In this document: positions 48,660 to 60,720 of the stretch, piece by piece | How positions within the stretch are numbered: the stretch's first letter is position 1 | How the letters are laid out: each line of letters starts with the position of its first letter | Origin: Eublepharis macularius | Taxonomy: Eukaryota; Chordata; Lepidosauria; Squamata; Eublepharidae | Assembly: GCF_028583425.1 (NCBI RefSeq) | Contig: NC_072806.1 | Span: 30,054,001-30,118,000 of the forward strand | DNA: 64,000 bases | Direction: 5' to 3' | Made by a program: the position numbers and the translations under genes | The notes under the pieces: generated by a model | Told to the model about the DNA's origin: nothing | The model's database searches: none | The model's input: the letters and a program-made list of their open reading frames with translations, nothing else

Positions 48660-48970
48660 TCCACCCTAGAGTAGCCAACTGGATACCTCCAGAAAGCTTC
48701 CAAAGCAGGACATGAAGTCCAGTTCCTCGTTTGACCTGAGGTGTGGCATTCAGAGGTAGGTTGCACTGATCAGGGAGGTTTTATTTAGCCATCATAGCTA
48801 GTAATGGTCGACAGGTGTAACCTTCCCAGTGACTTCGTCTAAAACTGTGTTTAAAGCCATCAAACATAGTGACCATTGCTGTATCTTGTAGTAGCGAGGT
48901 CCATATGTTAATTGATGTGTGATGTGAATGCGGTATGGTGAAAACCAAGTGACTAGCTCTCATGTTTGAA
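48660..48970 (-). repeat. CR1-type fragment, minus strand
   Basis: GGTTTTATTTAGCCATCATA and GCTAGTAATGGTCGACAGGT, then TTTAAAGCCATCAAACATAG and ATATGTTAATTGATGTGTGA, agree with the reversed CR1 3' region, heavily diverged. Confidence 0.6.
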
Positions 48971-51900
48971 GTGACATGTAATGCACAAGAGCAGTGTTTC
49001 CCTGATGATGTCAGTGGCTTGAAAAGAGAAGCCAGCCGTCCCTAATGATAGACGATTAAAAAAAAAAACCACTGCCACAACCACACGGCCGCAGGAGTTT
49101 GAGCATAAACAAACGCCTCCTTGGAAAGGGCATTCCTTCCTCATTCTTCACTCAAGATTACAGATGATAAAGTGACTGAGAAACCATTGATTGGGTTGCT
49201 TCAGACAATACGACGGCAGAGGACGCCGTCTTGGGAGGGAGGGGTCTTGGGCTCAGCGGGTCATTTTGTATAATCAAAATGACGTGTGATTGCATTGGAG
49301 GCAATTGAAATTGGCCTGGTTTGCTGGCAGAGGGTGGAGAGTGCATTTCTAGGATAAGCCAGGCATGGCAGCCCACCGTGGACTAGAACCCCTGTGGCTG
49401 TGGTGGGTGGCCTGTTTGGCTTAGTGGGTTACCTGCACCTTTGGCATGCTCTGGGTTCTGTGGGTTTCCTGTCCCTTTTCTGCTGCAGTTCTGCTGTGTC
49501 TGCAGTGGCCCAAAGAATGCGGATTCTCTGGCCCTCCCATATCCGAATGATTCAAACAAGTGAGCCAAGCCAAATGCTGGCAGGCCTTTCGAGGACATCA
49601 TTCCAGGAAACTGTATGGGATTCCACTGGGGTCTTTCTGGCCACAAGCCCAGGGCACTAAAAAGATGTCAGATCATGGGCCACTTGCCAAGGATTTATTT
49701 CTCCAGTCTACAGGGGCATTTCTGATTAATTGTGCTTGGGCTCCCAGTGGTGTCTTTTGGGGAGTGGCTGGGCTACAGGCAGGGGGGATGCCCAGCAGCC
49801 TTATTAATCACCAGATAGTGAAACATGGGCGATAGACGGTGACATGCCACCGTTTCCTGTCTGCTCGTGCCACAGCAGCCGAGACCATACGCTTGCTTAG
49901 TTTGGAGTTACCTAGAATGATGCAGTGCAGCACCCAACTGCGCAAACCCTTTTACCGGGCTTGGATTGACAGATGTACTCTGGGAGCACTGCAGATTCGG
50001 ATTGGGACTGTGGTGTGTAGGGAGAGGGGGCTTAAGGCATCCCCGCCCCCAGGGCTGTTTTCTCAAACTGAAGCAGTTGCGTTGAGAAAGCTTTCTTGCA
50101 TTTATGTTAAGTTTCCCCAAGGGAGGAAATAAGGGCTGTTTCCAGCTGAGAAAATGCTATGGTGTGTGTGTGGGGGGGGGGCTTAACCCCACTCTCCTCA
50201 AGTGCCAGACCTGGTCCACGTTGGCCCTGCACATGAATAGGCAGTGTGGAACTCCCAGGGCACATCCGTTGACCTTATCCAGAGAAAAATGTATTGGGTA
50301 GCTCTCCTGCTGTTGCTACTAACAGAAGTGAAGGATGGGGGGGGGGGCGGGATTGATAATTTGGAAAGCTCCTCTGGGATTCCATAAAATCCCAGGGGCT
50401 TGGGAGCTTCCCATTACGCCCCTCCCCTCCTTTTGACTCTCAACTGCTCTCCAGCCTGTGCCTTCTGGAGCACGCTCTCTCCTCATCAGGCAGGTATTCA
50501 ATTTTTTAAAAAATCAAAGAATTTACGAACATGCATTTTCCTGCCTACCTGGGGATTCTGTGAGTACTTACCACTCTCCTCCTGGTCCTGGTTGATCTAG
50601 TTTCATTGCTTTTGTAATTAGCACAAGTCACACAGTTTATCACCCAGTGGTGCTGGTAGGGGTCCCGTTACCTTGTTTCCCTTCTTCATAGAGTTTATTT
50701 TTAGTACCTGGTTTTCTGCCAGGTGTTTCCTCTCCTGGGGAAACCCATTTTCTCATGGGTTCCTATTTCCTTGTATGGGTTTGGGTGATGAGGAGAAAAC
50801 CCCAAGTGACAAAGCTGGTGAAATGCCAACCTAAAGCAAGAATGCCCTGCCCTCTGCGGAGTGGGCCGCTGGAGTTTGGAAGAGCCAAAGCTCTGTCTCC
50901 AGGATTCAAATGGGATTTCCAGGGAAGAGGCAGAGATGGGCAGCGGAGACGCACTTCAGAATCCGCAGGCAGTCAGGTGAGCTTGAAAAATAAGACCAAG
51001 GATGGTGTGAGTGACTGTCAGGTGGATAGATGCTGCCAGTGACTGCAGTCCGTCCAGCACCTGCCCAGAGCCGGCAGGGCCTCGGGCCAGACCCAAGTGC
51101 TGGAGATGCTTTGAACTTTGCCCCAAACCACTGCTGAGTGGTTCAGATGCAGCTGTGAAGCAAAAAACCAATCCAACGAGCTGCTTGGCCCGAGGAGGAA
51201 AAGCAGGTGACAGTCTTAGGCTGAGGGTGGGGAGGGAATGGAGTTCTTGGCTCAGGTTTTCTGACGCCGCTGTTCTCAAGATGGCCGGGGAACTGAAGTT
51301 GCCCTGAAGGGTGAGCAGAGACCCACAGGCGCCTTGCCTTTGGCCATGAACTCACTCGATGTGTTTGGGCAGCCCTCTTATCTGCAAAGACGATATTGGG
51401 CCTACCTCACAGATCAGTTGTAAGGTTTAATGAGACAGTATTTGTGACTTCTGAACACTCATCAAATGCAATATTGGGCTTGGAAATAGCTGGCTGTTTA
51501 TTTGCCTGCGGCAAGACAAAATGGTCTCTAGGCAACCAAATATGGAAGCTTTGGGGCTAGTGAAAATGTCACTTTTCTGGAAATGTTGTACATATAAATG
51601 CTAAATATAAGCTGAAGGTGTTTAGCAAGCACTTAAGTTATAAGCACCGATTGCAATCTGCACCACTGCCATAGCTGCCCCCTTTTAATAGGCTAATAAT
51701 AATTAGCTAGATCCCTCTCCTGGCCCTTAGTTGTCTGGATTACACACACACACACGCACACGCACACACTTAAGTGGATATAACAACTCTGCAAACCTCA
51801 CAGGCATATTATGGAAATGGAATTAAAGCTTATTTTTAAAAATCAAAACAAAACACCCCATTTTTTGACATGAATTATTAAATGATTGTTGTTACAAACA

Positions 51901-53689
51901 GGCTGATGTGGCTCCAAAGACACTTCTGAGCATTAAAAGCTGAATCCATAATTACATTACATTACCAATGACTGGAAGCATGAGAAAACAATCCCTTTTG
52001 TGCCTTAATAATTTAACAATTTAAAAGTGCTTTTAAAAAAGTTGTTCTGCATGTCAGGCTTTGTTCTGGAAGGTGCATTATTCCTGTTTTACACCCAGCA
52101 GAATCAAGGCAGAGACTGACTTGTTTTGAGGTGAACAAATGTGTCTGTGGAGGAGAAGGGGAATTGGACTCTATTCTCTCAGGCGCAGGGCTGCCACCTT
52201 GTTCTTCTGTCCAGTGTGCCATTAACTGCTGTTTGATACAGGGTGTGTGCATGTTTTCTAATGGTTAGTCAAACTTCCATTCAACAGCATTTCCTGTGTA
52301 ATTTCTCCTGGATAGGTTTCTCTTTTGAGCAGCAGGGCTAGAAGGAAGGGAGTAGCAAGCCATATTTGAAGATGAAAGTTAGCTGTGCTAGTGGCCTGGT
52401 ACGTTTTTCTGCCTTCCTCTCCACTTAGAGACCTGGCTTGACTTGCTCACTTGAGCCACCTGAAACAAGGGATTTTCCCTATCTCTTGTGGCAAACCTGT
52501 CCCATGCCCTCTTTGCGAGACAGAAACCTTGCAGGAGGGGGTACGGTAGAAGTCAAAGCATGACATGATTCCAGAATCTAATCTCCCCAGTCTCTTTAAA
52601 GTAAATCCTAATTTAATAAGATAAAACTGGAAAAACATACCAGGGCCTTTGCCAAAACACTGGAAGGCAGGAACCACTTGATCTCAGCATTGGATATGGG
52701 GGAAGACGACAGCTTGTGTGGTTTTTTGGATAAAGAAGTGCTCGCCAGTTTTGATAACCCTCCCTTCCTGGATTAAAACTGGAGACATGTTTTACTCTTA
52801 AACCCTAAGGTTCCTTTTTAAAAAAAAATGTATTCAGGGAAGCCACACACACCCCTCTTGTGGGTCTGTGCACAGCGCTGATTTGTGTTCACTTCTGGAT
52901 TATTCCAGTGACTGATGCAGGGGTGCGACAGGCAGCCTTCTCTGCGGTTTGGAGATTCCGTTGTGTAGCAAAAGTGATGATCCAGCCATACCCAATGGGG
53001 AAAAATAGTCTTGCCACTAGCAGAGGCTGATTGGCTGGAGGTAAAAGAATTGGTGACTCATGCAGAGGTCTTGTGGGAAGTGCCCTCTCTGAAAGGGTGC
53101 TTTGTAGTTTTAAATTTTTAGTTGTTTCTCACAGTAGAGTAGTATGCCCTGGCTCATAATGTGGCTCCCGTTCACTTGGAAATTCAACTTTTGCACACAT
53201 GCGTTTGTTTTATGCAAGGAGGTCTCCGGCTCACGGTCCAGGTTTTGGGCAGGAGATTAGATATGCTGGTTCCTTTCAGTTCTGATTGCAGTAGATTCAG
53301 AAACGGGAGAAGGGGCAAGCTAGTCTCACAAACAAACATCACTAAAATAATCTTTGGTCAAAAAATCCTCAGAAATTACCATTTCCCCAGCCTGTTGGAC
53401 CACAAGCCACAAATAACATTTCTCAACGACTAAATTTTTCGAAATGAGATCCCATCACTTTTGTGTGTTTTGAAAATGTGATAGGGTTCTGTACTATTTA
53501 ACCGGCATCATTGGTCCCTTTCAGACAAAAAAGACCAGGCTCTCTCTCTGTTCTAAGGAACCTGCAGTTTCTTCTGGGGTTCAGATCTCTCCTGACCTGC
53601 AATGAAACGAAACCTAAGAAAACCAGGCTTTAAGATTTGCATTTCTGGGGAGGCCCTTTTCTGAGGAGCTCAGGATGACATGCATATAC

Positions 53690-53855
53690 TCCTCCCTACT
53701 TCATTTTGTCCTCACAACAGCCTTGTGAGGGAGGATATACTGAATGAGTGTGATTGGCTGAAAGTTATCAAGCGCAATTTATGGCTTAGTGGGGATTTGA
53801 ACCCAGCTCTCCCTAGTTCTAGCCGGACACCCATATAGCATTCTGTCACACTGAC
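53690..53855 (-). repeat. tRNA-derived SINE, minus strand, diverged
   Basis: TTGTCCTCACAACAGCCTTG, then GGGATTTGAACCCAGCTCTC (B box on the other strand), toward a degraded head near 53850. Confidence 0.62.
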
Positions 53856-55094
53856 TAAAGTCATACCCAATGGTTATTAAATCCCACTTTGTTTGCAAAA
53901 TTTTGAGCTAGAAAGTCCATTAAGTCTCATTTGCTCAGATTTGGCAACACTTCTTTTTAATTTGCAAACCTGCAGTGTTCTTGCAAAGACCTGCCAGCTG
54001 AGGTTCTGCATGGCTTGATAATGCGCAGAAGCGTATGCTGAAAGCAGATCCGTTGATCAGCAAGCTATTAAACATCTGCCTTTCGGGGTGTGGGGCGGGA
54101 GGGGCAAGAATAAAACATTGGCACCCCCTCCTGCTATTGCTGGTGTGACTCCCCTTATTTTCAGCACAAAATTTCCATTGACTAGATGCAGCTTGTTTCC
54201 ATGGAAGCTCTGGGGGAAGACTAGAAGAATGCTGGGACGTAGTCATAGCCTTGAATTTAAAAAAACTGACCAGAGCCAAATACTAATTAGAAATGCAATT
54301 AAGAGTTGGGGGCAGGGGTTGTGTAAGGGTGGAGGATTAGAAAACATGGCTGCAGCCTGTCTTCTCCTAAGACTTTTCCTCTGGTTGCCAGCCGAGTTAT
54401 TCTCTCCCTACATCTTGAGGGCTGGTATGCCTGTGCTTTTTTAGCCTCTCTGACCACCATGCAGCAGAGCATGAAAGGGGCTGCTACTTCCAGCCAAGGA
54501 TTTTTGGCACTCAGGCCAAAAGCAAAATTTCCCAGGGGTGGGTGGGGGAATGTGCAGGATTGGGGCTTTTGCTGGTGAGGGAGGCAGTGGCAGTGATCCA
54601 ACTTCACAGCCGCCTGCCCAGCATGGACTTCTTTTGCTCTTGGTTTCTGCTAGCCGTGTGTAGCATCTTCTGCAACTCTGGACCCCCTCAGTTTAATGCC
54701 TAGGGGAGACTTGCAGTTGGAGTCAGTCCCCGCCTCCTCACAAACAGCTCATCCTTTGAGGTTACCACCCTCACCCCTGGCTCTTCCTTGCACCCCCTCT
54801 TGTTCTATTCTTCTTGTCAATATGATCTGATGTGGGTTCCTATACTGGTCCTTTCCGTGGGGGTGGAGGGAAAAGCCCAGCTATTGAAATTAGTTTTGGT
54901 TGATGGTGCTTGTTCCACCTGCAGTGGATTGCATGCTCAGATTCCATGACTGAAGTAGCTGGAATTGTGTGTGTGTGTGTGTTGGGGGGGGTGTTAGGCG
55001 AGGGCTCAGTTGGATTGGTTACCAAAAAAGAAAATTGAACAGGCAAGTGGCACAAATCAGATCCCAGGCACATACAACCCCTCTCACATCATTT

Positions 55095-55245
55095 TGTTTC
55101 ACACAGTAGCCAATCAGATAGGTGTCAGAGAAGGCCTAGAAGCAGGGGGACCAAAAGCTGAAATGGCCTTCTGTTGATCACAGGTAGGCTGCCTCTGAAC
55201 ACTGAGGGTCCATTACTCATCAGCTGGTGACAGATTTCTCTATGG
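55095..55245 (-). repeat. CR1 3' fragment, minus strand
   Basis: CACACAGTAGCCAATCAGAT and AGGTAGGCTGCCTCTGAACA, landmarks of the reversed CR1 end. Confidence 0.55.
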
Positions 55246-55903
55246 ATAAAAAAAGTGACCAGCCCTCCACCCTGTGGAGGTGAGTCCCACAAATTATGTA
55301 TTGTGTCTCACTCCCCTCTTGGTTTTTTTGTCCTGAAACGTTCTAGAGAATTCTAAAGCTTGCAGTCCCAAAACAAATAGGAAAATTCACAGCAGCCCAA
55401 AGTACAGCGACTCTAATGAGCATTTTCAAGATTATTACCAGCCAAATACCCACAATGCCTTGGGACTGACTGTAAAGTAGTAGTTATGGCTGTGGCTCAC
55501 TTCATGCTCTCCTCTTCCTAGCCTGTTAATCACAGCAGTCTAGCCTGTTCTTGGTTGCTAGGCATGCAAATAGGTCTGAGCTGCAAATGATGAATGGCTA
55601 TAGCCAATACAAGGAATCTGGTAACTTCTAAAAAGTAAGAGAAAGCAGTGATAGTTTTGCTATGCAGCTCCTAACAGGGAGGGAACCTTTCTTCATGGGG
55701 AGAAGCTGTTAATTTCCCTAAAGGCTTTCTGAATTTTTCCCAAAGATGTGTTCTGCTCACATGGGTCAAGTGATGGAGGAGTGGAAGGAGACTTCTATGC
55801 ATTTAGAGCCAAGCTCCTTTGGAAGGTGGCTTGTGCCTCCAGTTCAGAAGCCGCCTCCCCTTTGGGTGCTGCTGTCCTGAGTGAATTGTTTGGTATGTTG
55901 CAG

Positions 55904-56591
55904 GTATAAGAGCCTGGTGACCGGGAAGCGAGCTCGGGCCCTCATCAGCATTCTCTGGCTCCTCTCCTTCAGCATTGGCCTTACACCACTGATGGGCTGG
56001 AACGAGAGAGAAACGGCCACCAAGAACTGCACAGCCTCCGGCAATGAGACCAAGAGGGGCGGCTGGGATGGCTGCCTGGTCGAGTGCCAATTTGAGAGCG
56101 TGGTCACCATGAGCTACATGGTCTACTTCAACTTCTTTGGCTGTGTCCTCCTGCCTCTCCTGATTATGATGGGCATCTACGTCAAGATCTTCACGGTGGC
56201 TTGCAAGCAGCTGCGTCAGATGGAGCTCACAGGCAAATCCCGGACTACCCTCCAGAAGGAGGTCAACGCCGCCAAGTCACTGGCCATCATTGTGGGCCTC
56301 TTTGCCTTGTGCTGGCTCCCTCTCCACGTCCTCAACTGTCTCACCTTCTTCCACATGGCTAAAAACCCCAAGTGGGCCATGAACTTGGCCATCGTTCTCT
56401 CGCATGCCAACTCGGTCATCAACCCCATCATCTATGCCTACAGGATCCGGGACTTCCGGTACACGTTCCACAGGATCCTTTCCCGATACATCTTCTGTAA
56501 GGCCGAGGACTTCCCCAAGTACCCTAATGGTGCCGGAGGCAGCCGCCACCTGGCCGTCAGCAACATCAGTGCCTCCCCCGTGTGCCTCTGA
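55904..56591 (+). CDS. ADORA2B: ADORA2B coding exon 2: TM4 to the C-terminus
   Basis: Completes Arg119 and encodes residues 120-347 and TGA. The acceptor is ATGTTGCAG|G. TM4 has [17 protein letters not shown]2 has sequons at Asn160 and Asn166, Cys180 pairing with TM3, and Phe182/Glu183, which correspond to ligand-contacting residues in A2 receptors. TM5 is about 188-212. TM6 has CWLPLHVLN with His260 and Asn263. TM7 has LSHANS (Ser285, His286) and NPIIY at 292-296. The helix-8 region is [12 protein letters not shown]. The tail is short, ending SASPVCL, which fits A2B (human 332 residues) and not the roughly 410-residue A2A. Total length is 347 residues from the first Met. No key residue is missing, so the gene looks functional. 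Confidence 0.96.
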
Positions 56592-56781
56592 GGCCTGCTT
56601 CAGCTCCTCTGGCAAGCCTTTACAACTGGCCCAAGTTTTGTACTGTAATTTTTCAGATAGGTTTTAATTTTTTAAAAACTTTTGTGCCTCTTGGAAGAAT
56701 CCTACAGTTAACTTACATGCTGTCTGAGCCCCTAATGGATCAAACTTGGGGGGGGGAGGACAAGATGTGTGTTTCTTCCTC

Positions 56782-56787
56782 AATAAA
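56782..56787 (+). terminator. ADORA2B: Candidate proximal ADORA2B poly(A) signal
   Basis: AATAAA 191 bases after the stop. Downstream sequence is only weakly GT-rich. Confidence 0.45.
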
Positions 56788-57212
56788 GGGAAATTTGAAT
56801 TCCTGCATCCATGACAGTGACAGGTTTTCCGACTATGCTGCTGGGGTAAGGGGTTAAGTTCTTTGAAAAACTGCTCAAAAATAATTTCCAGAGGAGGAAG
56901 TAAGGGAAGATGAGGAACAGTGCGGTTTGTGAACACCCACATGGTAGCTGCTCCCCCACCTGCCAAACATAAAGGCCTGTTCCCTTCTCCTTGCCTTTGG
57001 TTTTCTTTGTAAATTTGTCATCAGTTGTTTGATGCTACTGGTATTCTCAAATGGGAAACAGTCTAATATAGGCCAGTTACAGTATAACTCAAATGTTTTA
57101 TTTTTTAAAATGATGGAAAAAGAAAAAAAAGTGTGTGCGTGCGGGGGGGCGGGGTGGACTATGGGGAGTTTAATTGGTTCAGAGGAGAGCCCTGTTGGAA
57201 GTAATATTTTTT

Positions 57213-57218
57213 AATAAA
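57213..57218 (+). terminator. ADORA2B: Candidate distal ADORA2B poly(A) signal
   Basis: AATAAA followed by GGAATTGTGTGGTAATTC, a good GT-rich downstream element. Confidence 0.6.
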
Positions 57219-57235
57219 AGGAATTGTGTGGTAAT

Positions 57236-57848
57236 TCATTTATGTGGGCTTTGTTTTCTTTCTCATGGAAGCATCAGCCCTGAGCTTGAAGACTGGCTGC
57301 ACAGCTGAATTCTGCTCTTTTGCAGAAATCGTCCTTTTTTTGCTAAAAGGCAAGAGCAGCGAAGGCCCCAGCCCTACTTAGCCATCTCTCTGTCACTACA
57401 CTTAAAAAAAAAAAAAAGACAAAAAAGACACAGCACCTATTTAGCCCTTCTGGCTTCATAGTCTCATTCGGGCCAGAAGCCTCCTGCTTGTCTGTTTATT
57501 TAAATACAAGCTAAATACAAGCAGAAATTCTCAGAAAGACAAAGTCTGCACCCACCTTCTCTGTATGGGGAAGCATGCGGAGTTGGCGTTCCTGGAGAGT
57601 TCCCAGACCTCTCTCTCTATCCAGAATACAACAAATACGTGCAGAGTTTAATCCGGTGCATTTTGTTCCTTATAGAATACTGAAAACAGTGCACTAAGAT
57701 AGGTGCTCCAATTTCTCTGCAGAGGCCATTTGGGTGGAGAACAAGAAGGAAGAAAAAGACATCCACAGAATGCAGTTCCCCCACCCCCTTTGGGTTCCAC
57801 CCTCCTGTACCCAGACCCTCAGCTCTGAAGCCTCGCTCTCATCTCTCT
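57236..57848 (-). other. ZSWIM7: ZSWIM7 3'UTR and ADORA2B-ZSWIM7 convergence zone
   Basis: Between the two convergent genes. The ZSWIM7 3'UTR probably covers 57480-57848. An A run lies at 57402-57418. No repeat element is recognised. Confidence 0.6.
57495..57500 (-). terminator. ZSWIM7: Candidate ZSWIM7 poly(A) signal
   Basis: TTTATT on the plus strand, AATAAA on the minus, 349 bases past the ZSWIM7 stop. A second minus-strand AATAAA at 57097-57102 would make the two 3'UTRs overlap. Confidence 0.5.
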
Positions 57849-57968
57849 CTAACTCAAGCTGAAGCTTTCGTCCATCAGTAAGAGGCGGGTCAGCTGCTTG
57901 TTGGAAACGGTGAGCTCGTGGCATGTGCCCAGCGCCCGGCTCAGGTAGATGGCAAGAAGGTGCTTGCA
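57849..57968 (-). CDS. ZSWIM7: ZSWIM7 last coding exon
   Basis: ZSWIM7 is the SWIM-domain partner of SWSAP1 in the Shu complex, which promotes RAD51-dependent recombination and is needed in meiosis. On the minus strand this exon encodes 39 residues and TAG: CKHLLAIYLSRALGTCHELT, then VSNKQLTRLLLMDESFSLS. CKH supplies the second half of the SWIM zinc ligands (CxC...CxH), so the zinc finger is split by the intron. The acceptor reads CTCTCTTGCAG|TGC. The segment matches the human C-terminus (CKHLLAVYLS..., KQLT.ILLM) until the last residues, which are variable. It faces ADORA2B tail to tail, as in human. Confidence 0.94.
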   Translation of the reverse strand, partial: CKHLLAIYLSRALGTCHELTVSNKQLTRLLLMDESFSLS

Positions 57969-59069
57969 CTGCAAGAGAGAGGCAAGGAGTTAGGTTAGCT
58001 GTGGGGCCTGTTTGTGTGCCTCACAATGGAGGCAGCTCCCACTTCTCCAAAAATTTCGCCATCCGTCCCCTGCATATCCACCCCCCACCTGTTTGCTTAG
58101 CAATGAGGACTGTTGTCCGATACAGAACGACCACGTGCTGCCACTGGCGATCTATGTTTTTTGTCCTGAGCTTTGTGTTGCTCACCTACCCTCTTCTCAA
58201 GATAAATGGGCTTGGTCCAAGGGGGCTGGAAAGAGGACCAAAGAAATATGAGTCTTTAACAACTCTGGATGTTTCCTTGGGGGTTGGGGGGGGGCTAAAG
58301 GATAGGAAATGGGCCCTCATCAAAGCCTGGGAAGGAGACCTCACTCAGCTGAAAGGAGCAAGCAGAGAAACATGCTTGTGTCTGGAGCAGGTGGAGACTT
58401 GTGAGCTGACTGAAGCACTGTAGGAGAGTGTGGCCGAGCATGTGCATGTACTTCCAAATGTTTCTGAAGAAGGAAGAATTGCTGGTGCAAAGTCTGAAAG
58501 CAGCCCTGGGTAAGGACACATTCCTAGATAGGAGCTGTCAAAGATATGCTTGTCCAACAGAACTTCAAAGGGCGCAAGCAGTATACCTCAGCCTGTCAGA
58601 TGCCGGAGATAAACGTCAGGAGACTGTCACTGACTTTATGACACGGCTCTGGGCCTCTGTAGGCATCAGGCTGGCTGTTGTTGGCACCAAGGCAACCCTT
58701 ACAGAGACCCTCCATGGAGCCTCCAGGGACAGAGGCTCCATAGTCAATAAAATGTTCTCATGCTTCACTTCCCTGCCTTGGATCTGAACTTCCAAAGGTG
58801 GTTGGCTGCCTACTGATGAAAGCAGGACAATGAGCTTGAAGGGCCTGCGGCCTGATCCAGCGCGGAAATGCTTACAACCCTGCAATGCACACGCACGCTC
58901 ACCCGCAACCTCCTCTCTGCCTACTCGCTGAGTTGTTTCCCCACCAGAGTTTCCTCTCTTGCAAGAGTCAGGCGAGACAAAAGCACCACATGAAAGAGTG
59001 AGAGAACATCCCCTTCGGCGAGAATCTCCCCCCCCCCCCCGCCCTGCACTTCCCACCTGAATGACTCAC
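57969..59069 (-). other. ZSWIM7: ZSWIM7 intron, 1.1 kb
   Basis: GTGAGT to TTGCAG on the minus strand. A plus-strand frame at 58428-58787 has no recognised domain. A 13-C run ends near 59040. No repeat family is recognised. Confidence 0.9.
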
Positions 59070-59174
59070 CAGAAGGCTGTCCCCCTTGCGCAGGACAGAG
59101 AATGCAAAAGCCGGGCAAGAACAGAAATGGCAGGAGGCGTAACAAGTGTAGAGCTTGCCGGAGCTGCCGAGCAC
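59070..59174 (-). CDS. ZSWIM7: ZSWIM7 coding exon: SWIM motif, first half
   Basis: 35 phase-0 codons on the minus strand: VLGSSGKLYTCYASCHFCSC, then PAFAFSVLRKGDSLL. FCSC supplies the first two zinc ligands. The acceptor is TTTTCCACAG|GTG and the donor is CTTCTG|GTGAGT. It joins directly to CKHLLA in the next exon. Sequence agrees with the human protein (VLGSSSKTYTCLASCHYCSC) apart from conservative changes. Confidence 0.95.
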
Positions 59175-60458
59175 CTGTGGAAAACAGGAAGGAGAGCAAG
59201 AGATGAAAGCTCGGCAGAGCAGGGGTGGGGAGTGCGGCTCCTCTTCCCCTCCATCTGGTAAGGAACACAACCTTGGCTTCTGCAGCACCTGATGCACTTC
59301 TTCCTGCTGCTGCTAGTCCTGCCTGAGGAAATTTTAGAAAGCACTGAAAGGGCTGAAGAGGATTTCCGGTGGGGACTTCTGTGCCCCCCTGCCATGATTA
59401 GCAAAACCAGAATAAATGATAAACCACTAACACAAATGAGACTATGAGATAAACCACGAACACAATTGCAGATCGTAGAATTTCATCTTTGTTCTATAGG
59501 CACCCCTTACCCTGTCCATAAGGAACATTTGCCTCATCCGTTGCCTTTTGGGTGCAAGACCTTCTGCTGCTTGCAGCACCCTCTGGACACAGTTTGATTT
59601 GCACAAGACCGGAAGGTGGATGGCCTCTTACTTTGGGGGGTTACTTGGCAGGTCCTGTCCAGCTGCCCAGTCTATTCTACATCAGGTCATGCAGAGGGTG
59701 TGCCATAAGCAGGGTAAGGTATGCCACCTAAGGGCTGGCACTGAAAGCTATTGTAAACACACCCGTGCACTTTTCTTTCGACAACAGATCTCTCTGTTGC
59801 CAAACTGTTTCTGAAACTCTCCACAAAGTGTGGGTGAGTGCCATCTGAGAAAGCTCTTGGGCCTGTGAGGGCCATCCAAAGACCCACACTTCTAGAGTAA
59901 GAAGGTCCAGCCCTCTCGTATAATGAAACTGAGCTACATGTGGTCGGGAAAGACAGGAAGCTTCCAAGGTCAACAGGTAATAAGGTAATAAGGTATTAGA
60001 ACATGAACAAGAGCAGAATCCATCTACAGAATTTTTTTTCCTGAGGGAATGGAATCCAATATTCTGTGTTGGGTGGACTGACTTTTTAAACCTCAGGAAA
60101 GAAGTTAAAAACAGCATTTCAGGCAAGAGAAACAAAACAGAATAAAGCCTCTGCCTTTCCTTCTTCAAACAGATCTAGCAGTTTGCAGTTTAAGTCCCCA
60201 AAGAAGAAGTTTCTTGGCTTGGAGGCAATGCTGGGGGTGCGTCTGGAAAGGAATGGGGAAGAGCAGGAGGAGGCACCATAATAATGGTCCCCCCACTTTC
60301 TGTGGAGGTGGAAGAATGAATTTTTAGAATAGGATTAAACAGGAATCTTCCACGGTTGATTCCTGACAGTGGATGTCTGAGCCTCATCTACAGCCATCAG
60401 CCACTTGACTGCCTCAGTATTACGTGTCACAGGGTGACAGACAGTCCTGAATGGAGAG

Positions 60459-60688
60459 CCAGTTTGGTGTAGTGGTTAAGTGCGCGGGACTCTAATCTGG
60501 AGAGCTGGGTTTGATTCCCCACTTCTCCACCTGAAGCCAGCTGGGTGACCTTGCGCTAGTCTCAGCTCTCTGGAGCTCTCTCAGCCCCACCTGCCTCACA
60601 GGGTGTTTTGTTGTAGGGATAATAACAGCATACTTTGTAAACCGCTCTGAGTGGGTGTTAAGACATCCTGAAGGGCAGTATATAAATC

Positions 60689-60719
<31 letters not shown>
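60459..60719 (+). repeat. tRNA-derived SINE (family S1) with (TTA)n tail
   Basis: GCCAGTTTGGTGTAGTGGTT, GACTCTAATCTGGAGAGCTG, AACCGCTCTGAGTGGGTGTT and GGGCAGTATATAAATC, ending in about 30 bases of ATT repeat. Closest to the copy at 25049. Confidence 0.9.

Positions 60720-60720
<1 letters not shown>

Larger units (their letters stand above)
43918..55903 (+). other. ADORA2B: ADORA2B intron, 12.0 kb
   Basis: Runs from GTAAGA to ATGTTGCAG. It holds an L1-type insertion (44971-45071), a MITE (45151-45354), CR1 pieces and SINEs, listed separately, plus short CA/GT tracts near 51742 and 54967. I recognise nothing in 43918-44952, 45355-45829, 47281-48659, 48971-53689, 53856-55094 and 55246-55903. 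Reading frames in these stretches show no family similarity. Confidence 0.93.
56592..57235 (+). other. ADORA2B: ADORA2B 3'UTR (probable)
   Basis: From the stop to just after the second AATAAA. No transposable element is recognised. G- and A-rich homopolymers occur at 56751 and 57122. Confidence 0.65.

Noticed and set aside
43562-56591. ADORA2A in place of ADORA2B
   Set aside because: The C-terminal tail is short (347 residues in total), internal residues match A2B, and ZSWIM7 follows tail to tail as it does next to ADORA2B in human.
58428-58787. A 119-codon plus-strand frame in a ZSWIM7 intron
   Set aside because: No family similarity that I can name; treated as chance or an unrecognised old repeat.
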